Shown here: positions 23,401 through 35,437 of the stretch, piece by piece | Position numbering within the stretch: the first letter of the stretch is position 1 | Layout of the letters: each line of letters starts with the position of its first letter | Source: Astragalus membranaceus | Lineage: Eukaryota; Streptophyta; Magnoliopsida; Fabales; Fabaceae | Length of the DNA stretch: 64,000 nt | Reading direction: 5' to 3' | NCBI GenBank assembly: GCA_039519185.1 | Contig: CM076849.1 | Span: 68,380,784 to 68,444,783 of the forward strand | Notes under the pieces: model-generated | Told to the model about the DNA's origin: nothing | The model's database searches: none | Seen by the model: the letters and a program-made list of their open reading frames with translations, nothing else | Program-made: the position numbers and the translations under genes

Positions 23401-24810
23401 AATGGCTTGCTTCGGTGTAAGAGATCACCGCTTCAGAATCTGCCTGTGTCAAGCCTACGGATTCGGAGGCGAAGCTAATGGTTCGGTCGGCACAGTTGAT
23501 TGTTACATGATTTTCAGCCATCCAATTCATACCCAGAACAATGTCCATACTTCTCATAGGCAAGCAGATAAATTTCATAACAAATTGTCTGTCCCCTATG
23601 ACAAGTAGGCAATTTTCACACAATGATTGGGTCTGGACACGACCATTGGCAGCAGTTAAAATAGTTATCGGTTCGGATAGCTCGGACAATGCTAAACCCA
23701 ACCGATCCACGCACGCTTGCGATATAAAACAATGAGTTGCACCGGAATCATATAAAATATTGACTGAGATATTAAAAAGAGATCCCGTACCCCTCAGGAG
23801 ATTATCAGTAGGTGTGATGGTTCGAGCATCCAATGTGTTGATTCGCCCTTGCCTCGGCGCATTCGGGACTCCTTGAAAGCTCCTCCTTGATGGGCACTTT
23901 TCAGCATAGTGGCCCTCTTCATTACAATGATAGCACCGATTAGATTTCTGCCAACAATCACCTGAATGATATTTTCCACAAGTGCCACACTTGTGGGGCT
24001 TTGATGGTTCATGGGATTGAACTTGCTTTCCCTTATAATTGTTTCCCTTGAATTGTATGCTTGGAGTAGAAGACTCAGCAACCTTCTTCTTACCCTTCCA
24101 ATAGTCTTTCTTTTCAGCATACATTTTCCTCAGATCCTCCTCAGCAACATATGCTTGTTGCACTAAGGCAGGATAATTAACCAGAGTGTAAGAACTGTGT
24201 CCTTGGCTCACATCAGCTCGGAGACCTTCTTTGAACATTTGCATCTTCCACATATCATTTGGGGCATACCTTCCCAACTCATAGAACTGAGACAGTCTTT
24301 CAAATTTCGCAGCATATTCCCCAACGGACAAATCACCCTGTTTGAGATTCACAAACTCTGCTTGCTTACTCAGCTTCTTCACCGAAGGGAAATATTGCTT
24401 CAGAAACAATTCCTTGAAGTTGTCCCAAGTGAGGGGAGTTCCATCATTTTCCTCGCATTACACCACCAGGTGTGGGCATCTTCATCGAGCACATTTGCCG
24501 CACATATTACCTTCTCTTCCTCCCCGCATTGCAAGGTTTGAAAAATTTTCTCCATTGAGTCAATCCAATAATAGGCAGTCATTGGATCCGGTCCACCCTT
24601 GTAAGTCGGGGGCTTCATCTTTTGGAATTGGAAATATGTCCGGTTAGGGTCTTCTTGATGAGGTTGGAAATTGGGCTGTTGCAGACCCATTTGGTCATGC
24701 TGCATTTGCAACATATCCTGCATCATCTTTTGTTGATTCTCAATGACATTCTGCATCCATTCGAAGTTTGGATCAACAGGAGGAGGGACGCCTCTACCTC
24801 TTCTGGCCAT
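23342..24810 (-). pseudogene. gag-protease region of the Tekay-type element
   Basis: The most likely start is the ATG at 24810 (MARRGRGVPPP). Gag packages the element RNA. The sequence shows a capsid-like segment (AYYWIDSMEKIFQTL ... EYAAKFERLSQFYELG), a CCHC zinc knuckle (CYHCNEEGHYAEKC) and the aspartic protease motif DSGATHCFIS. The frame is broken near 24440-24455 by a small deletion after WWCNARKMM, and again near 23395 before the RT frame. Both are simple indels relative to the family pattern. Confidence 0.88.
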
Positions 24811-24925
24811 GATTCTGCGAAATATGCACAAAGTATTAAGTTGATCAAGCTCAATGTCTAATAGCATACTAAGAAAATCACGATTGAAGAAAGCAAAGAC
24901 CCTAAAAGCTAAGTCCGACTAGGTC

Positions 24926-24942
24926 GAACCGCTCTGATACCA
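24926..24942 (-). other. Primer-binding site (initiator Met tRNA)
   Basis: On the minus strand TGGTATCAGAGCGGTTC starts two bases after the 5' LTR. It matches the 3' end of plant initiator methionine tRNA, the usual primer of this clade. Confidence 0.92.
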
Positions 24943-24944
24943 AC

Positions 24945-26854
24945 TGTAACACCCCGGTATTTTTAACATGTAAAAATACCCAAGTGAACCAAAGTATAAA
25001 CATCAGAGATAATAATTCCTGCTTAGACACTGAATACCACTATACAATTTTTGCTGAAATATAACATAACCGTCTTATACACAAATAAGACCATACGGTA
25101 CTCAGACCATAAACTGTCAGCAACTATGGTAGTCAGAGCCATACAAGAAAGCGGAAAGAAAGATAAACAAAACACTAATGCCATAGTGTTGTGATACATA
25201 GACAATAGAAGGGAAATAAACTTGAACATAAGCTAAGTCATCATCCTTCTCCCGGGGCCACCTACTCGTGCCTCTGAGGTTTCTTCTGTCCCTGTTTATC
25301 TGTAAAACAACAACATTTAAACAGTGAGATACAATCTCAGTGAGTTCTACCGAGACCCCTACTAACGCTCTCGGTCCGTTAAAAACATTTTTAAGGTTTA
25401 ACACAACACCGACCGCAATCCACTTGCTAATCCTGGTGAACCATACAATAAGGCTTCGATCTAATAGAACATCGACCGCAATCCACTTGCTAATCCCGAT
25501 GAACTAACACCCTAGGCCTTTCTACGCACCACTGACCGCAATCCACTTGCTAATCTCGATGAACGTAGTACAAACTTTTGACACAACACCGACCGCAATC
25601 CACTTGCTAATCCCGGCGAACCCCATTACCAATAGTGTTTCCTAATGGCACAGAGCCTAGGGTAAGGGTTCATGACTTCCCCGCCAAGTATGTCAACATG
25701 GGTCGTCACCCAAACTCGATATAATATATATATATATATACCATCATATGAACATTTAGTTCATTAAATTATACTTTACCACACAGGACTCATAGTCCCT
25801 TTGTTATCAATAAAACATATCTGCACACGTATGCTATTATTCGTTTTTTCGAAACGATTTGGACATCAAAAGTATTTTATAAAACCTATTGGAAACATAC
25901 CCAAAATCATGGCATTATAGGCCTAATTTCATTATAGAAGGGTTAGGAAAAGGTTAGGAGAGGATCGGAATCGAAACGGAATCATTTTGGGCACTTTGAA
26001 AATTTTGGACAGAACTTGGCGCACGGGTCGTGCCCCTGGACGCACGGGTCGTGCGCCCTGTTTGACATTTTTAAACACTGAACCCGAACCAGGCGCACGG
26101 GTCGTGCTCCCTGGACGCACGGGTCGTGCGCATTTGACAGCACTGCTAAAATGTCCTGTTTTATGAAAATTTGCTTTCCGATCAATCCGAAACTCGCCCC
26201 GATCGATTCCTAACTCAAAAACAGACAATACCAGGCAATATTCCAGTCCAATCAACATCAAACAATCAAATAATTCAATCAAAAACTCAACGATTACAAA
26301 TTTCGTCAAAACGCGATATATTTCAAAATAACGTTTTCGACTCAAAATCTTTCGAAACCATGTCACACAATTCGTTTCCAAAACGGGACAAACCTAAACG
26401 TGAGTAAAACTCACCCTTGAAGCGAGAGTCGTTGCCGAGCCGAAATCACCGAGATGTCAAAACCACCGAATCGAACCCAATCAACACCGAACCGCTTCTA
26501 ACTTCTTTCCGAGCTTCCAATCGCGTTCAATCTGCTCCTAGCTTCGTTCCTAAACATAACCCGATCATTGATACAACCTATGAATCCTTGATTTCAACAA
26601 ATTTCTCCACAAAACCCTCAATTTTTGAAATCAAAAAGGAAGGGGAAAAATGGAGGGGAATCTTACCAAGTTCTTGGGTTATGATGAGGGAGGGAAGATG
26701 ATGAAGATGATGAATTTTGAAGGGATGAGCTTCACTCCTCTTCTTCCTTTCTCTTCTTCTTTTCCTCTTCTTCTTTCTCTTCTTTTCTCTTCTTTTCCTC
26801 TTCTGCGCGTATCCCTTCTTTCTTTCCTCTCTTCTATTCTTTTCTTTCTTTAAA

Positions 26855-26941
<87 letters not shown>

Positions 26942-27158
26942 TTAATTAATAAATAAGTGGTAGCGTGGTCCAATTACCGTATTGATCTTAATCCTTTATT
27001 TCGATTTCAATTCTTCCTTGACCCGTATTATCCGGTTAACTATCTAATGTCATCCAATAAATAATTTTAGCACTCAATAAATTTACCACTCAAGTACTAA
27101 ATTATTCCAATTGGGTTAACATCCAAATAATTCTATTAATTATTTTGAGGATGTTACA
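24945..27158 (-). repeat. 5' LTR of the Tekay-type element
   Basis: 2,214 bp. Compared with the other LTR it has a much shorter TA tract (about 25722-25740), a longer CA tract (about 26857-26938) and an extra 50-60 bp segment carrying a fourth GCACGGGTCGTGC-type motif (near 26062-26130). Confidence 0.95.
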
Positions 27159-27163
27159 ATGAG

Positions 27164-27239
27164 CAGAAGATTGATCCAAAATACAAAGACCATCCTGTGA
27201 ATCACACACCATAGCAGCAAGACCGTTCGCCACCGAGTT
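27164..27239 (-). pseudogene. LINE RNase H fragment between two LTR insertions
   Basis: On the minus strand this reads NSVANGLAAMVCDSQDG and following, the C-terminal end of a LINE RNase H domain. It joins to REANSV at 29732 across the solo LTR and to 18204 across the gypsy element. Confidence 0.8.
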
Positions 27240-29726
27240 TGTAACACCCCTTTCTACCCATTTATTTTAGTAACATCAGAGTGCGGAATTTTAAAAAAAA
27301 AAACTAAGCATGCAAGGGGCGTCACATTCGACATTTCGCAAATCCAAAAGTTCAAAATCGCCATTTAACAGAAGGGTAATACGTAGCACTTTATAAGTTC
27401 AATCATCACGTAGATGAAATAAAACAACCTCTCAAAATGTCATCTCAAACGTCTCCAATAAAACGGTTTCAAAGGAACATCAAATAGTAAAGCCAACAGT
27501 CATAATAAGACAACTAAAAATTAACATTCGTTTCCCCCCAGGTGCTACGTATCAGAGCAAACGACACGACTCGATAGAGGAAGGAAGAAAAGTCCTTCAC
27601 ACGCGTCTACCTGCACGTTACCCACGTAGAGGTAACATTCAAACAGAAAATGGTGAGTCTTCTAACAGCATAAAGGCATATATAATAGTCAATATATTAG
27701 AGGACAATATCTATAACTACCATATCACACAATAGCACAAGATTCATGTCTCTATCAGACATAAAACGCCAACCACAATAATTATGTACACATGGACCAT
27801 GAAAGAATGTATGAAATGCAACCCCTCCGGGCATATGCATGCGGTACCGATCTCGTAAAGGCCACGACAGGCGCAACTCGTAATAAACCTCGTGTTGTAG
27901 CATCACAGCTACCTTGTAAGAATGCATATGACAATGCGACTCAAGACTCATGCACCAATTACACCAACTCAAAGCATTCAATTAATAAATACTATATCAC
28001 CATATCTCGTTATAAATCATTTCATATAAATACCACGTGTTGTAGCATCACAGCTACCTCGTCACATAACCACAACAAAGCACGTAACAAATACTATACC
28101 ACATTAACAACTATCTCGTGTTGTAGCATCACAGCTACCTCGTAATTTCTCGCCAATAAATATTTCAGCTCATCAATAAATATTCAGCTCATCAAATAAT
28201 ATTCACCACCACAGACACATCTCAATTTAGTTGCTCTAAGGCATCACATCAACCACACCAATCTCACTTAATTACGCGACCACTTTGCCAATAAAGGACT
28301 AAGTCAACGTCCATAGGGACCAAACAGCACATAAAATCGAGTCAGCAACCTCTTAAAATACAGTAACAGCACTAAGGAAAAAAAGAGGAAAACAGCCCCT
28401 TTAAATTTACGAAAACGGCACCTGTAAATTCCAGAAACAGCACCTATGAACTTAAGAAAACAGCATCTTTAAATTGAAGAAAACCACACCTTTAAACTCA
28501 AGAAACAGCATCTTTTAATTTAAGGAAACAACACTTTAAATTGTGAAAGCAGCAGCTCGCGATTTACAAAAACAGCAACAAAACAGCACATTTTATTTAT
28601 GGAAAACAGCAACCTTTTATGCGCTATGAACAGCAGCAAAACACGATACAACAGCAGCAATTTATTTATAAAAGCAGCAACAAAACAGCCCATTTATAAC
28701 ATAAAAACAGCATCTCATTTTCGGTACAACGGCACAAATTTATTTCTATAAAACAGCAGCTCATATACTAAATAAAAACAGCAAGGCAGCAACATTTATT
28801 TTTATAAAAACAGCAGCTCATATGACAATTAAAAACAGCAAAACAGCAGCTCATATGACAATAATCCAGAATGCTCCCAGATTATTAACCAAACTTGTGG
28901 AGCCTATAACTAGAGCTACACAAATCCAAATCGAACGAAACCGGCACCAAAACGACCGGCATGAAATCTATTTTCACGAACAATTAAACACGAAATTTTT
29001 GGACTGGCCGAACAGTCCCAGTTTCACGAAAACCGAAACAGTGTTACGCACTACATCTCAGCACTTTACAAACACAACAATACACGCCAAATCAATCAAT
29101 TAGACATCCTCAATCATCAAACGAATTTAACCACCAACGACTTTAACAACACATTCAAACATCCTATTTCATTCAAACATAATAACAAATACCTCCTAGG
29201 CATCATAGAACTACCCTCCTACATACTAACCATTATATAAACCCTTATAATGCGAGACTCCCCTTACCTTAGCAACTTGGAGAAGATGAAGACCCCCTTC
29301 ACGAAGCACCACGTACACACAGCAGCAGCTCTTCTCTTACTCGCGATCCCTTCCTTCTCCTTCTTCTCTCTCACGGTCGCGCCCTCTCTTTCTTCTTTTT
29401 CCTCTAGGAGCCGCGCCCTCACTCTCCTTATCTCGCTCTCACACTTGGTTTTTGCTCTAAATGAGCAAAACCCTAAATCCTAACCATATATACTTAGTTG
29501 GTTTAACGGGCTTTCTAATTGGATTGTGACACTCAATCATGGGCCTTATTATTACACTTTAAAATCGCCAACCACTAACCCTCCACATAGCCCACATATT
29601 CTAATAGATTTTTATTTTATTATTTTTACCACTTAATTTCTATTTAATTAAATCTACCAAGTAAATCCAATCAAATAAATCACACAAATAATTAAATAAG
29701 CATTTAAATGAAAATGGGGTGTTACA
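27240..29726. mobile_element. Solo LTR, 2,487 bp
   Basis: Bounded by TGTAACACCCC and GGGGTGTTACA with the 5-bp duplication GAGTT (27235-27239 and 29727-29731). There is no internal region, primer site or coding sequence, so it is a solo LTR left by LTR-LTR recombination. It contains a block of AACAGCA repeats (about 28320-28860) and three copies of GTGTTGTAGCATCACAGCTACC (near 27891, 28037 and 28118). The LTR ends resemble gypsy elements; the clade is not determined. Open frames inside it are not genes. Confidence 0.92.
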
Positions 29727-30611
29727 GAGTTCGCCTCTCTATACACATGGATAATGCTAACTTGCCAATCTAGATGGAGCAGGTTCCGAATACCAGCGAT
29801 TAGCACTCTCCCATCAATGTTTCCATCTTCACTCCCTATGATAGCCGATACTACAGCCTTGGAATCCATTTGTAATTCCACATTGCTCAGCCCCATGCTT
29901 CAAGCTAACTTGAGGCCCTTCCAAAGCGCCCCACAACTCCGCCACATAAGAATTGGCATCACCAAGATATCGGATAAAACAACCCATCCATCTACCATCA
30001 GAATCACGGATCACACTTCCGCAGCCACTTCCAACCTCTTTGGAAGCACCATCCTTGTTAATTTGATTGAGGTTGAAAAATACAAACTTTGGTGAGCAAA
30101 AGGTGTTGGTATTTTTTATTGATAGAGTGTGTGAAGAGAGAAACAAAAAAAACAAACCCTAGCCTCGATTTTTTGTTTTCGGCCAAAGCCAAAAGTGAAT
30201 GTGGGGGTTTGAGGATTTTGATTTTAACTTAGTGATCCACTTGTGTGAAGGTGTGAGAGATATAGGCGAAGTTTGTGTGGAGGTAAATCGGGAAGGAAAA
30301 ATTGGAAAGGGCACATTCCTAATCTTTCAATGTATTTATTTAGTTGTTTGTAAATGTTGTGGTATTATGTGTTTGGTGGTAAGTACTTGGTGTATATGTG
30401 ATTTAGTGTGGTGTTTCTGCAATTAGGTGTTTGATTTGGTGATTGTTTCGTATCGTTATTCTTGATGCATGTAATGCTTAGTTGAATAATGCACGATGTG
30501 GTATAAATAGGTATGAAATGGTGGTGTATTTTAATGCATGCATCGATGGTGTGTTTTTTTAATTGGATCTCACAAATCTCTTTAGAGGTATGATGGTGTT
30601 TTTCCTCATTG
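29616..30611. repeat. 996-bp direct duplication, copy A (filled site)
   Basis: Matches 35438-36433 with only three substitutions seen (for example CTTGTTAA versus CGTGTTAA at 30053). It includes the last 111 bp of the solo LTR, the LINE RNase H fragment and about 540 bp of unknown flank. Copy A ends exactly where a CACTA terminus (CACTACAAGAA) begins; copy B continues into unrelated flank. Confidence 0.93.
29732..30070 (-). pseudogene. LINE RNase H domain fragment
   Basis: On the minus strand the reading is NKDGASKEVGSGCGSVIRDS, then VAELWGALEG, then NVELQMDSKAVV and VYREANSV, a type I RNase H domain as found at the C-terminus of plant L1 ORF2. An extra base near 29900 and a TGA in place of Trp a few codons later break it. 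Its continuation is at 27239-27164. A second copy lies at 35554-35892. Confidence 0.85.
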
Positions 30612-32871
30612 CACTACAAGAATGAGTAGATTTACCTACCACATATTTCCGAGGGATTATTTTTGGTCGCTAATGCAATCGTTTCCGACGGAATATCCCT
30701 CGCTAAGTGTTTAGTGCATTTTCCCGCTTATGTTTCCGAGGGAATTTAAATCCCTCGCTAGTTTCCGAGGGACATTTCGGTCGGAAAGTAATAATTATCC
30801 GTCGGAAACGGTTTTCCCCTTAAAACTAAAACCCGTATCATCTCCTTCAGAACAACGCTTCACCTCTATTCCCCTACCACAGCGTCCCTTCCTCTCTATT
30901 CCCTACCACCACCACCACCGCGTCCCTTCCTCGCCGGCCACCATCGCTCTCACCGTCGCACAACAACGCTTCTCCTCCTCCTCCTCCCGTCGCACAACAA
31001 CGTTTCTTCTCCTCCTCCCGTCGCACAACAACGCAACAACCCGTCGCACAAGACCCAGCGCTCGTTCTCCTCCTCCTCCTCTTTTCTACGGTAAGTATTC
31101 TATTCTACTTCTTCTCTATTATCTCCTAATCAGAACCCTCATTTTTGATTTACTAAAAACCCTAATCTGATCTTCCTAATTTTACAGCTTCCCCAATCTG
31201 AACCCTAAGCCCCAATACGTGAAGGTAATGCCCTTCTTCTAACTCCGTGTATTTCCTTTTTCTGATAAATTATTTGTTCAACACTTCTGTGTATTTCACT
31301 TCTGCGTATTTCCTTCTGTGTATTTCACTTCTGTGTATTTCCTTCTGTGTGTTTCCTTGATTATTGTTGTTTGAAATTATTGTTGTTTCTGATTATTGTT
31401 TCTGATTAATGCCCCTGAATCCTATTTAATCAACAAACACAAAAAATCTCAGAAAATTGTTAGAATTAATTACTTCAGTTACTGCAAGATAAATGCCCCT
31501 GCAAGATAAACTATTTTCAAACCTGTTCTTAAAATTAATTACTTCAGTTACTGGTTCAAAATTTATGAACATCACTAATGTGCTATAAAAATAAGGAATG
31601 ACGTACTTATATATTTTACAGAGTTTTTGTTAGAAGAGAAATCAGAACATAACTAACCTAAGAGTATACCAAAGTTCTAAAAGTCTAATCAGCAAGTGAG
31701 AGAGAAAGGAGTGACTGAGAATGAGAATGAGAATGATTAATTGAATGCATAATTATGCTTAGTCCTTTCCTCTTGCTTTCACCTAAAACAAACACTGTGT
31801 TAGTTTATTTTGTTCTGGAAAAGGTTTTACTGTTTTGTCCATTTATTTTATTTATTTTACTTGCACCGTTTTGAATTTGAGTGAAGAGATACCAAGAAAA
31901 GGAAAGTGGTGTTATTACTGAATGTGAAATTATTGTTGTTTGAATTTGAGTGTCAAATTGATCGAGTCATAAGAGCTTGATAGATACCAACCATCATAGG
32001 AGAATAATAGTGAATAATCCAATGAAACAGGAGATAGAATTAGAAGACAATACTTGTATTATATGGAATTCAGTGAGGAAAACAAGAGTAAAAACAGAAA
32101 GAACAAGTACAGAGCACCAGAATGGTGCTGTACGCCCAACCTAGAGTGAAAACCAGCCTTCCTCTCTCTTACCTCCCCTCCTCCCTTTATACTCTCACTC
32201 AGCACTCAAACGTGGGGTGTGTACATTCTTATCATGGAGCAAAAACTGAAGCACTTGTGTTGTCTTGAAGTCATACATCACACAACAAGTCTAAGAAAAA
32301 CTGCAAGTTACATGTGTTTGAACATGAAAGTTATATTGTTTAACTTATTGATTTACTCTCTATAAATGAATTTAAGCATGAGTAAAAGTATTGATTGAAT
32401 TTGTGATAGAAATGTATCAATGTCTCGTTCTCTCTCGTTGGACGGACATCCATCGTTTAAGTTCATGTCTCGTTCTCTCTTTCTATGGACATCCATGGTC
32501 CTCTCTCATTCAGAACAATGTAATCACCTATTTAAATGCATGCATCCTATGTAAGCCACAGCATTATATTACTTACACTACAAGAATAAATTATGCAGGA
32601 TGCAATATCTTGTACTGGCTGTGGTTTGATATTGCCATGCAAAACCATGAAGAAGATTAAGGATTCAAGTTGTGCTCCTCAGCATTATTGTAAACCTTGT
32701 GCAAAGGTTAAGTGAATGACTCATTTAAGATGTCTTCATTTTCTTGGCTTAATAATATATTTATTGCTAAATTTAATTTTCAGTACTGATGGTTCTGTTT
32801 TAGGAAAGTCGTGAAATTGGGAGCAGCAACCATCAGTAGCACACAGAGAGAGTAAAGAGAGAAGAGAAACA

Positions 32872-33439
32872 ATGGGTTTCATCGGTGAGAGTGTTGAGTC
32901 TATCAAATCTCTTCAGATCCGCCAGGTCCTCACCCAAGCCGTTAGTCTTGGTTCGTTCCATTTCTCTCTCACTATTTAATCAATCAAAAGAAAATTCTGT
33001 CTTTTTACGTCATCTGGGAGCTTCAGTAATGTGTCTCGATTATGAAATCATAGAAAATTTGAGGGTTTTGAAATTGCATTTTCACTTTGTTTTCTTTAGG
33101 GTTTATATCAATAAATCGTATTATAATGATGCATGAAATAGGGCATAAGTTTGTTTAATAGAGGGATTATTTGTGAAACTAGTAACATTACAGAGGCTGA
33201 ATTTGCTGACATTCTCCCCATTTTTTGTTGCTGCTCAAATCAAGATTCTGGTGAGGGAAAATTGTGAGAAACACATGAAGTTAAGTGAAATAGATTATAT
33301 GAACACCGTAGAGTTGCTTCCAGATCATTGAACCATAGTCTGTCATTCTTTATATGGTTTATTAACTAGCCTAGATCATGTATGCATATGCTGGAAAGTG
33401 GAAACAGTACTTCAGTGTTTTTCTTGGTTGATATTTTCT

Positions 33440-33523
<84 letters not shown>

Positions 33524-34090
33524 TGATTTTACCACAAATAGTGTGTCAACATCCTGGATTTCTGGTCTATCTATATAACTTATATTTAGTGAGGTGGTCT
33601 GTATTTTGCCTCAGGCATGATTGTTACGTCTGCACTGATAATATGGAAAGCGTTGATGTGCATCACTGGCAGCGAATCTCCTGTTGTCGTCGTTCTTTCT
33701 GGAAGCATGGAACCGGGATTCAAGCGGGTTAGTCAATCTCTTGCATGCATGCTTCAGTAATTCTGTATCAAATATTTTTTACATTGAATAGTATTTTGCT
33801 TGTCTTAATTATTTTCTACTATAGATAATATTTTTTTAGTAAATATTTTATACAAATAACTAGTATATTTCTAATTCTGGATTCATGTTGGTTATCTACT
33901 AAATACTTCAGCAACAAGAGGAAGCTGCATATATACTCAAAGTCAAAACCGTTTGGCAATGTGATTTGTTTGTTTCATTTCTGTAGTTAACAAATGTTGG
34001 CTTTCATGCTATACACAGGGGGACATCTTGTTCTTGCACATGAGTAAGGATCCAATTCGTGCAGGGGAGATTGTTGTATTTAATGTGGAT
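32872..34090 (+). pseudogene. Captured SEC11 (signal peptidase complex catalytic subunit), exons 1-3
   Basis: Exon 1 is 32872-32950 (MGFIGESVESIKSLQIRQVL), exon 2 is 33615-33727 (MIVTSALIIWKAL ... VLSGSMEPGFKR) and exon 3 is 34019-34090 (GDILFLHMSKDPIRAGEIVV). All splice sites are GT-AG and the frame stays open. SEC11 cleaves signal peptides in the ER membrane. The fragment keeps the N-terminal membrane anchor and the catalytic Ser box (SGSM) but has no exon with the catalytic His or the C-terminal Asp region, so it cannot be active alone. Introns are retained, which points to DNA-level capture by the CACTA rather than retroposition. A purine-rich 5' UTR-like sequence precedes the ATG. Confidence 0.9.
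33441..33522. repeat. (TA)n microsatellite in the captured SEC11 intron 1
   Basis: About 80 bp of alternating TA inside the intron between captured exons 1 and 2. Confidence 0.97.
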
Positions 34091-34423
34091 GTAAGTTCAC
34101 CTTTTGGTTTTATTCTTTGTGACTTGCATATTTTGTAAAGAAATTGTATCAGCATCATTTTGTATGTCTTCTTTCCAGAACAAAAGATTTGCTTATTCTG
34201 TTTTTGCTACTTTCTCTTGAGAAGTTGCTGTTGTTCTTGTTAGTTACATTAATTTTTTGACTCTGCTCAATAATTATTATCTGTAACAGGTGTTTCATCA
34301 TCATTCATGATTTTCATTCCAAGTTGTAAAGTTATTATGGATATGTTAAAATTCGGTTTCTGATTTACAAGGCTTTAAAGCATGAAAAATCAATTACTTC
34401 ATGTTCACTTGTTCACTATACAG

Positions 34424-34520
34424 GTGCCAAATTGCAGTCCACCAAGAGTGCTATGGGGCAAAGAATGTTCGAGATTTTACTTCCTGTGAAGGCCCTTTTT
34501 GGCATAGAACTTAGTAGCAG
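34424..34520 (+). pseudogene. Exon-like block of unknown origin
   Basis: 97 bp flanked by TACAG and GTACTT. One frame is open across it and reads AKLQSTKSAMGQRMFEILLP followed by VKALFGIELSS. It does not match the next SEC11 exon. I do not recognise the family. It may be a piece of a second captured gene. Confidence 0.45.
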
Positions 34521-35437
34521 GTACTTTTTGAGACTTCTTGAACAATTGTTGGCCTAATGCGCAATAAGTTAATCACAGCCACAATGTGTTGGTGCTTAAT
34601 TTGCTCTCATTTGTGCATTTTTCTTGTTACTATTTGCAGCTAGTGAATTTACTATCCAACTAGTAGTAGGGTATATATTACGAAACATCAAAGAGTAAAT
34701 CAGTTTTTATTGTTTTTGGTTTCTTGACTGTTCAGTTTGTTCGTTTCTTTTGGAAGAGGGAATCAAATCAGAAGGTATGGAATCATAGCTGTCAAGGAGA
34801 CATGGATAGTGAAACTTCAAGATGCTGGAGAGAATTTGGATGCCTCTATAAACAAGAACACTTACAATATCTCTGATCCTATTGACTTGGAGGAATTGCA
34901 TGCCATCCTATGTGTAATATATACTTCAATAATTATAGGGATTCTTGTCGGTGGTTCATTTCTTTTGGTATTTCTGCTTAGCATTGTAGTGAATTCTAAT
35001 ATACTATTGTTTAATTTCTTTGTAATATGTTGGCTCAATAATATTGGAGTTATGAATGGATGATTGTTGATATAGTTTCAATTGTCATCAGTACGTAATG
35101 AAAAATATTTGTGGTGCTTGAATAGATGACTGTTGGGATATAGTTTTTTTTTTGCTGTGAATTAATATTTCCGAGGGATTTGCGAGGGATATTTCTGAGG
35201 GATTTGCGAGGGATATTTCCGACGGAGTTTCCGAGGGATTTGCGACGGAAGCGTTTCCGAGGGAATTTTCCGTCGGAAATCGTTTGCGAGGACCATTTAT
35301 CCCACGGAATTTTGTCCGTCGGAAATTCCGTCGGAAACGTGAATTAGCGACCGATTTTCCTGCTTTTCCGAGGGATTTTTCCTGCTTTTCCGATTTTCCT
35401 GCTTTTCCGAGGGATTTTTCCCTCGGAAATCACCGAA

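Larger units (their letters stand above)
18210..27158 (-). mobile_element. Full-length Ty3/gypsy retrotransposon, Tekay/Del-type chromovirus
   Basis: This 8,949-bp element is bounded by LTRs that begin and end TG...CA (outer TGTAAC and GTTACA) and by the 5-bp duplication ATGAG (18205-18209 and 27159-27163). It runs on the minus strand: 5' LTR 24945-27158, primer site, gag-protease, RT-RNase H-integrase-chromodomain, polypurine tract, 3' LTR 18210-20403. The integrase C-terminus (NLHDVFHVSQLRKY, then a KVVWDGFSVEEATWE chromodomain-like motif) and gene order fit the Tekay/Del clade. LTRs are nearly identical outside microsatellites, so insertion is recent. The coding region nevertheless has four frame breaks. 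It inserted into a LINE tail. Confidence 0.95.
30612..35437 (+). mobile_element. One-ended CACTA element with captured gene pieces
   Basis: The left end is CACTACAAGAATGAG with subterminal repeats of TTTCCGAGGGA and CCGTCGGAAA (30640-30820). The same subterminal motifs recur, densely, at 35160-35430. No matching CTTGTAGTG end is present: the element stops in subterminal repeats at 35437 and runs straight into the second 996-bp duplicate. No transposase is seen. The interior has an exon-like 5' leader (about 30900-31230), three SEC11 exons, another exon-like block and a TA microsatellite (33441-33522). It is a gene-capturing non-autonomous element truncated at one end. Confidence 0.85.

Noticed and set aside
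22184..24455. Programmed frameshifting as explanation for the four frame changes
   Set aside because: Four sites, one in a T6 run and others inside conserved domains, fit random indels; no slippery site plus structure was seen.
27697..28145. Open frames inside the solo LTR
   Set aside because: They follow short internal repeats (TGTTGTAGCATCACAGCTACC) and have no protein features.
30730..31170. 146-residue frame at the left end of the CACTA
   Set aside because: Starts in subterminal repeats and runs through low-complexity CT- and CCACC-rich leader; exon borders inside it suggest a captured 5' UTR rather than a protein.
33382..33732. Frame with a long YIYIYI run
   Set aside because: TA microsatellite read through; the downstream part is SEC11 exon 2 in the wrong frame.
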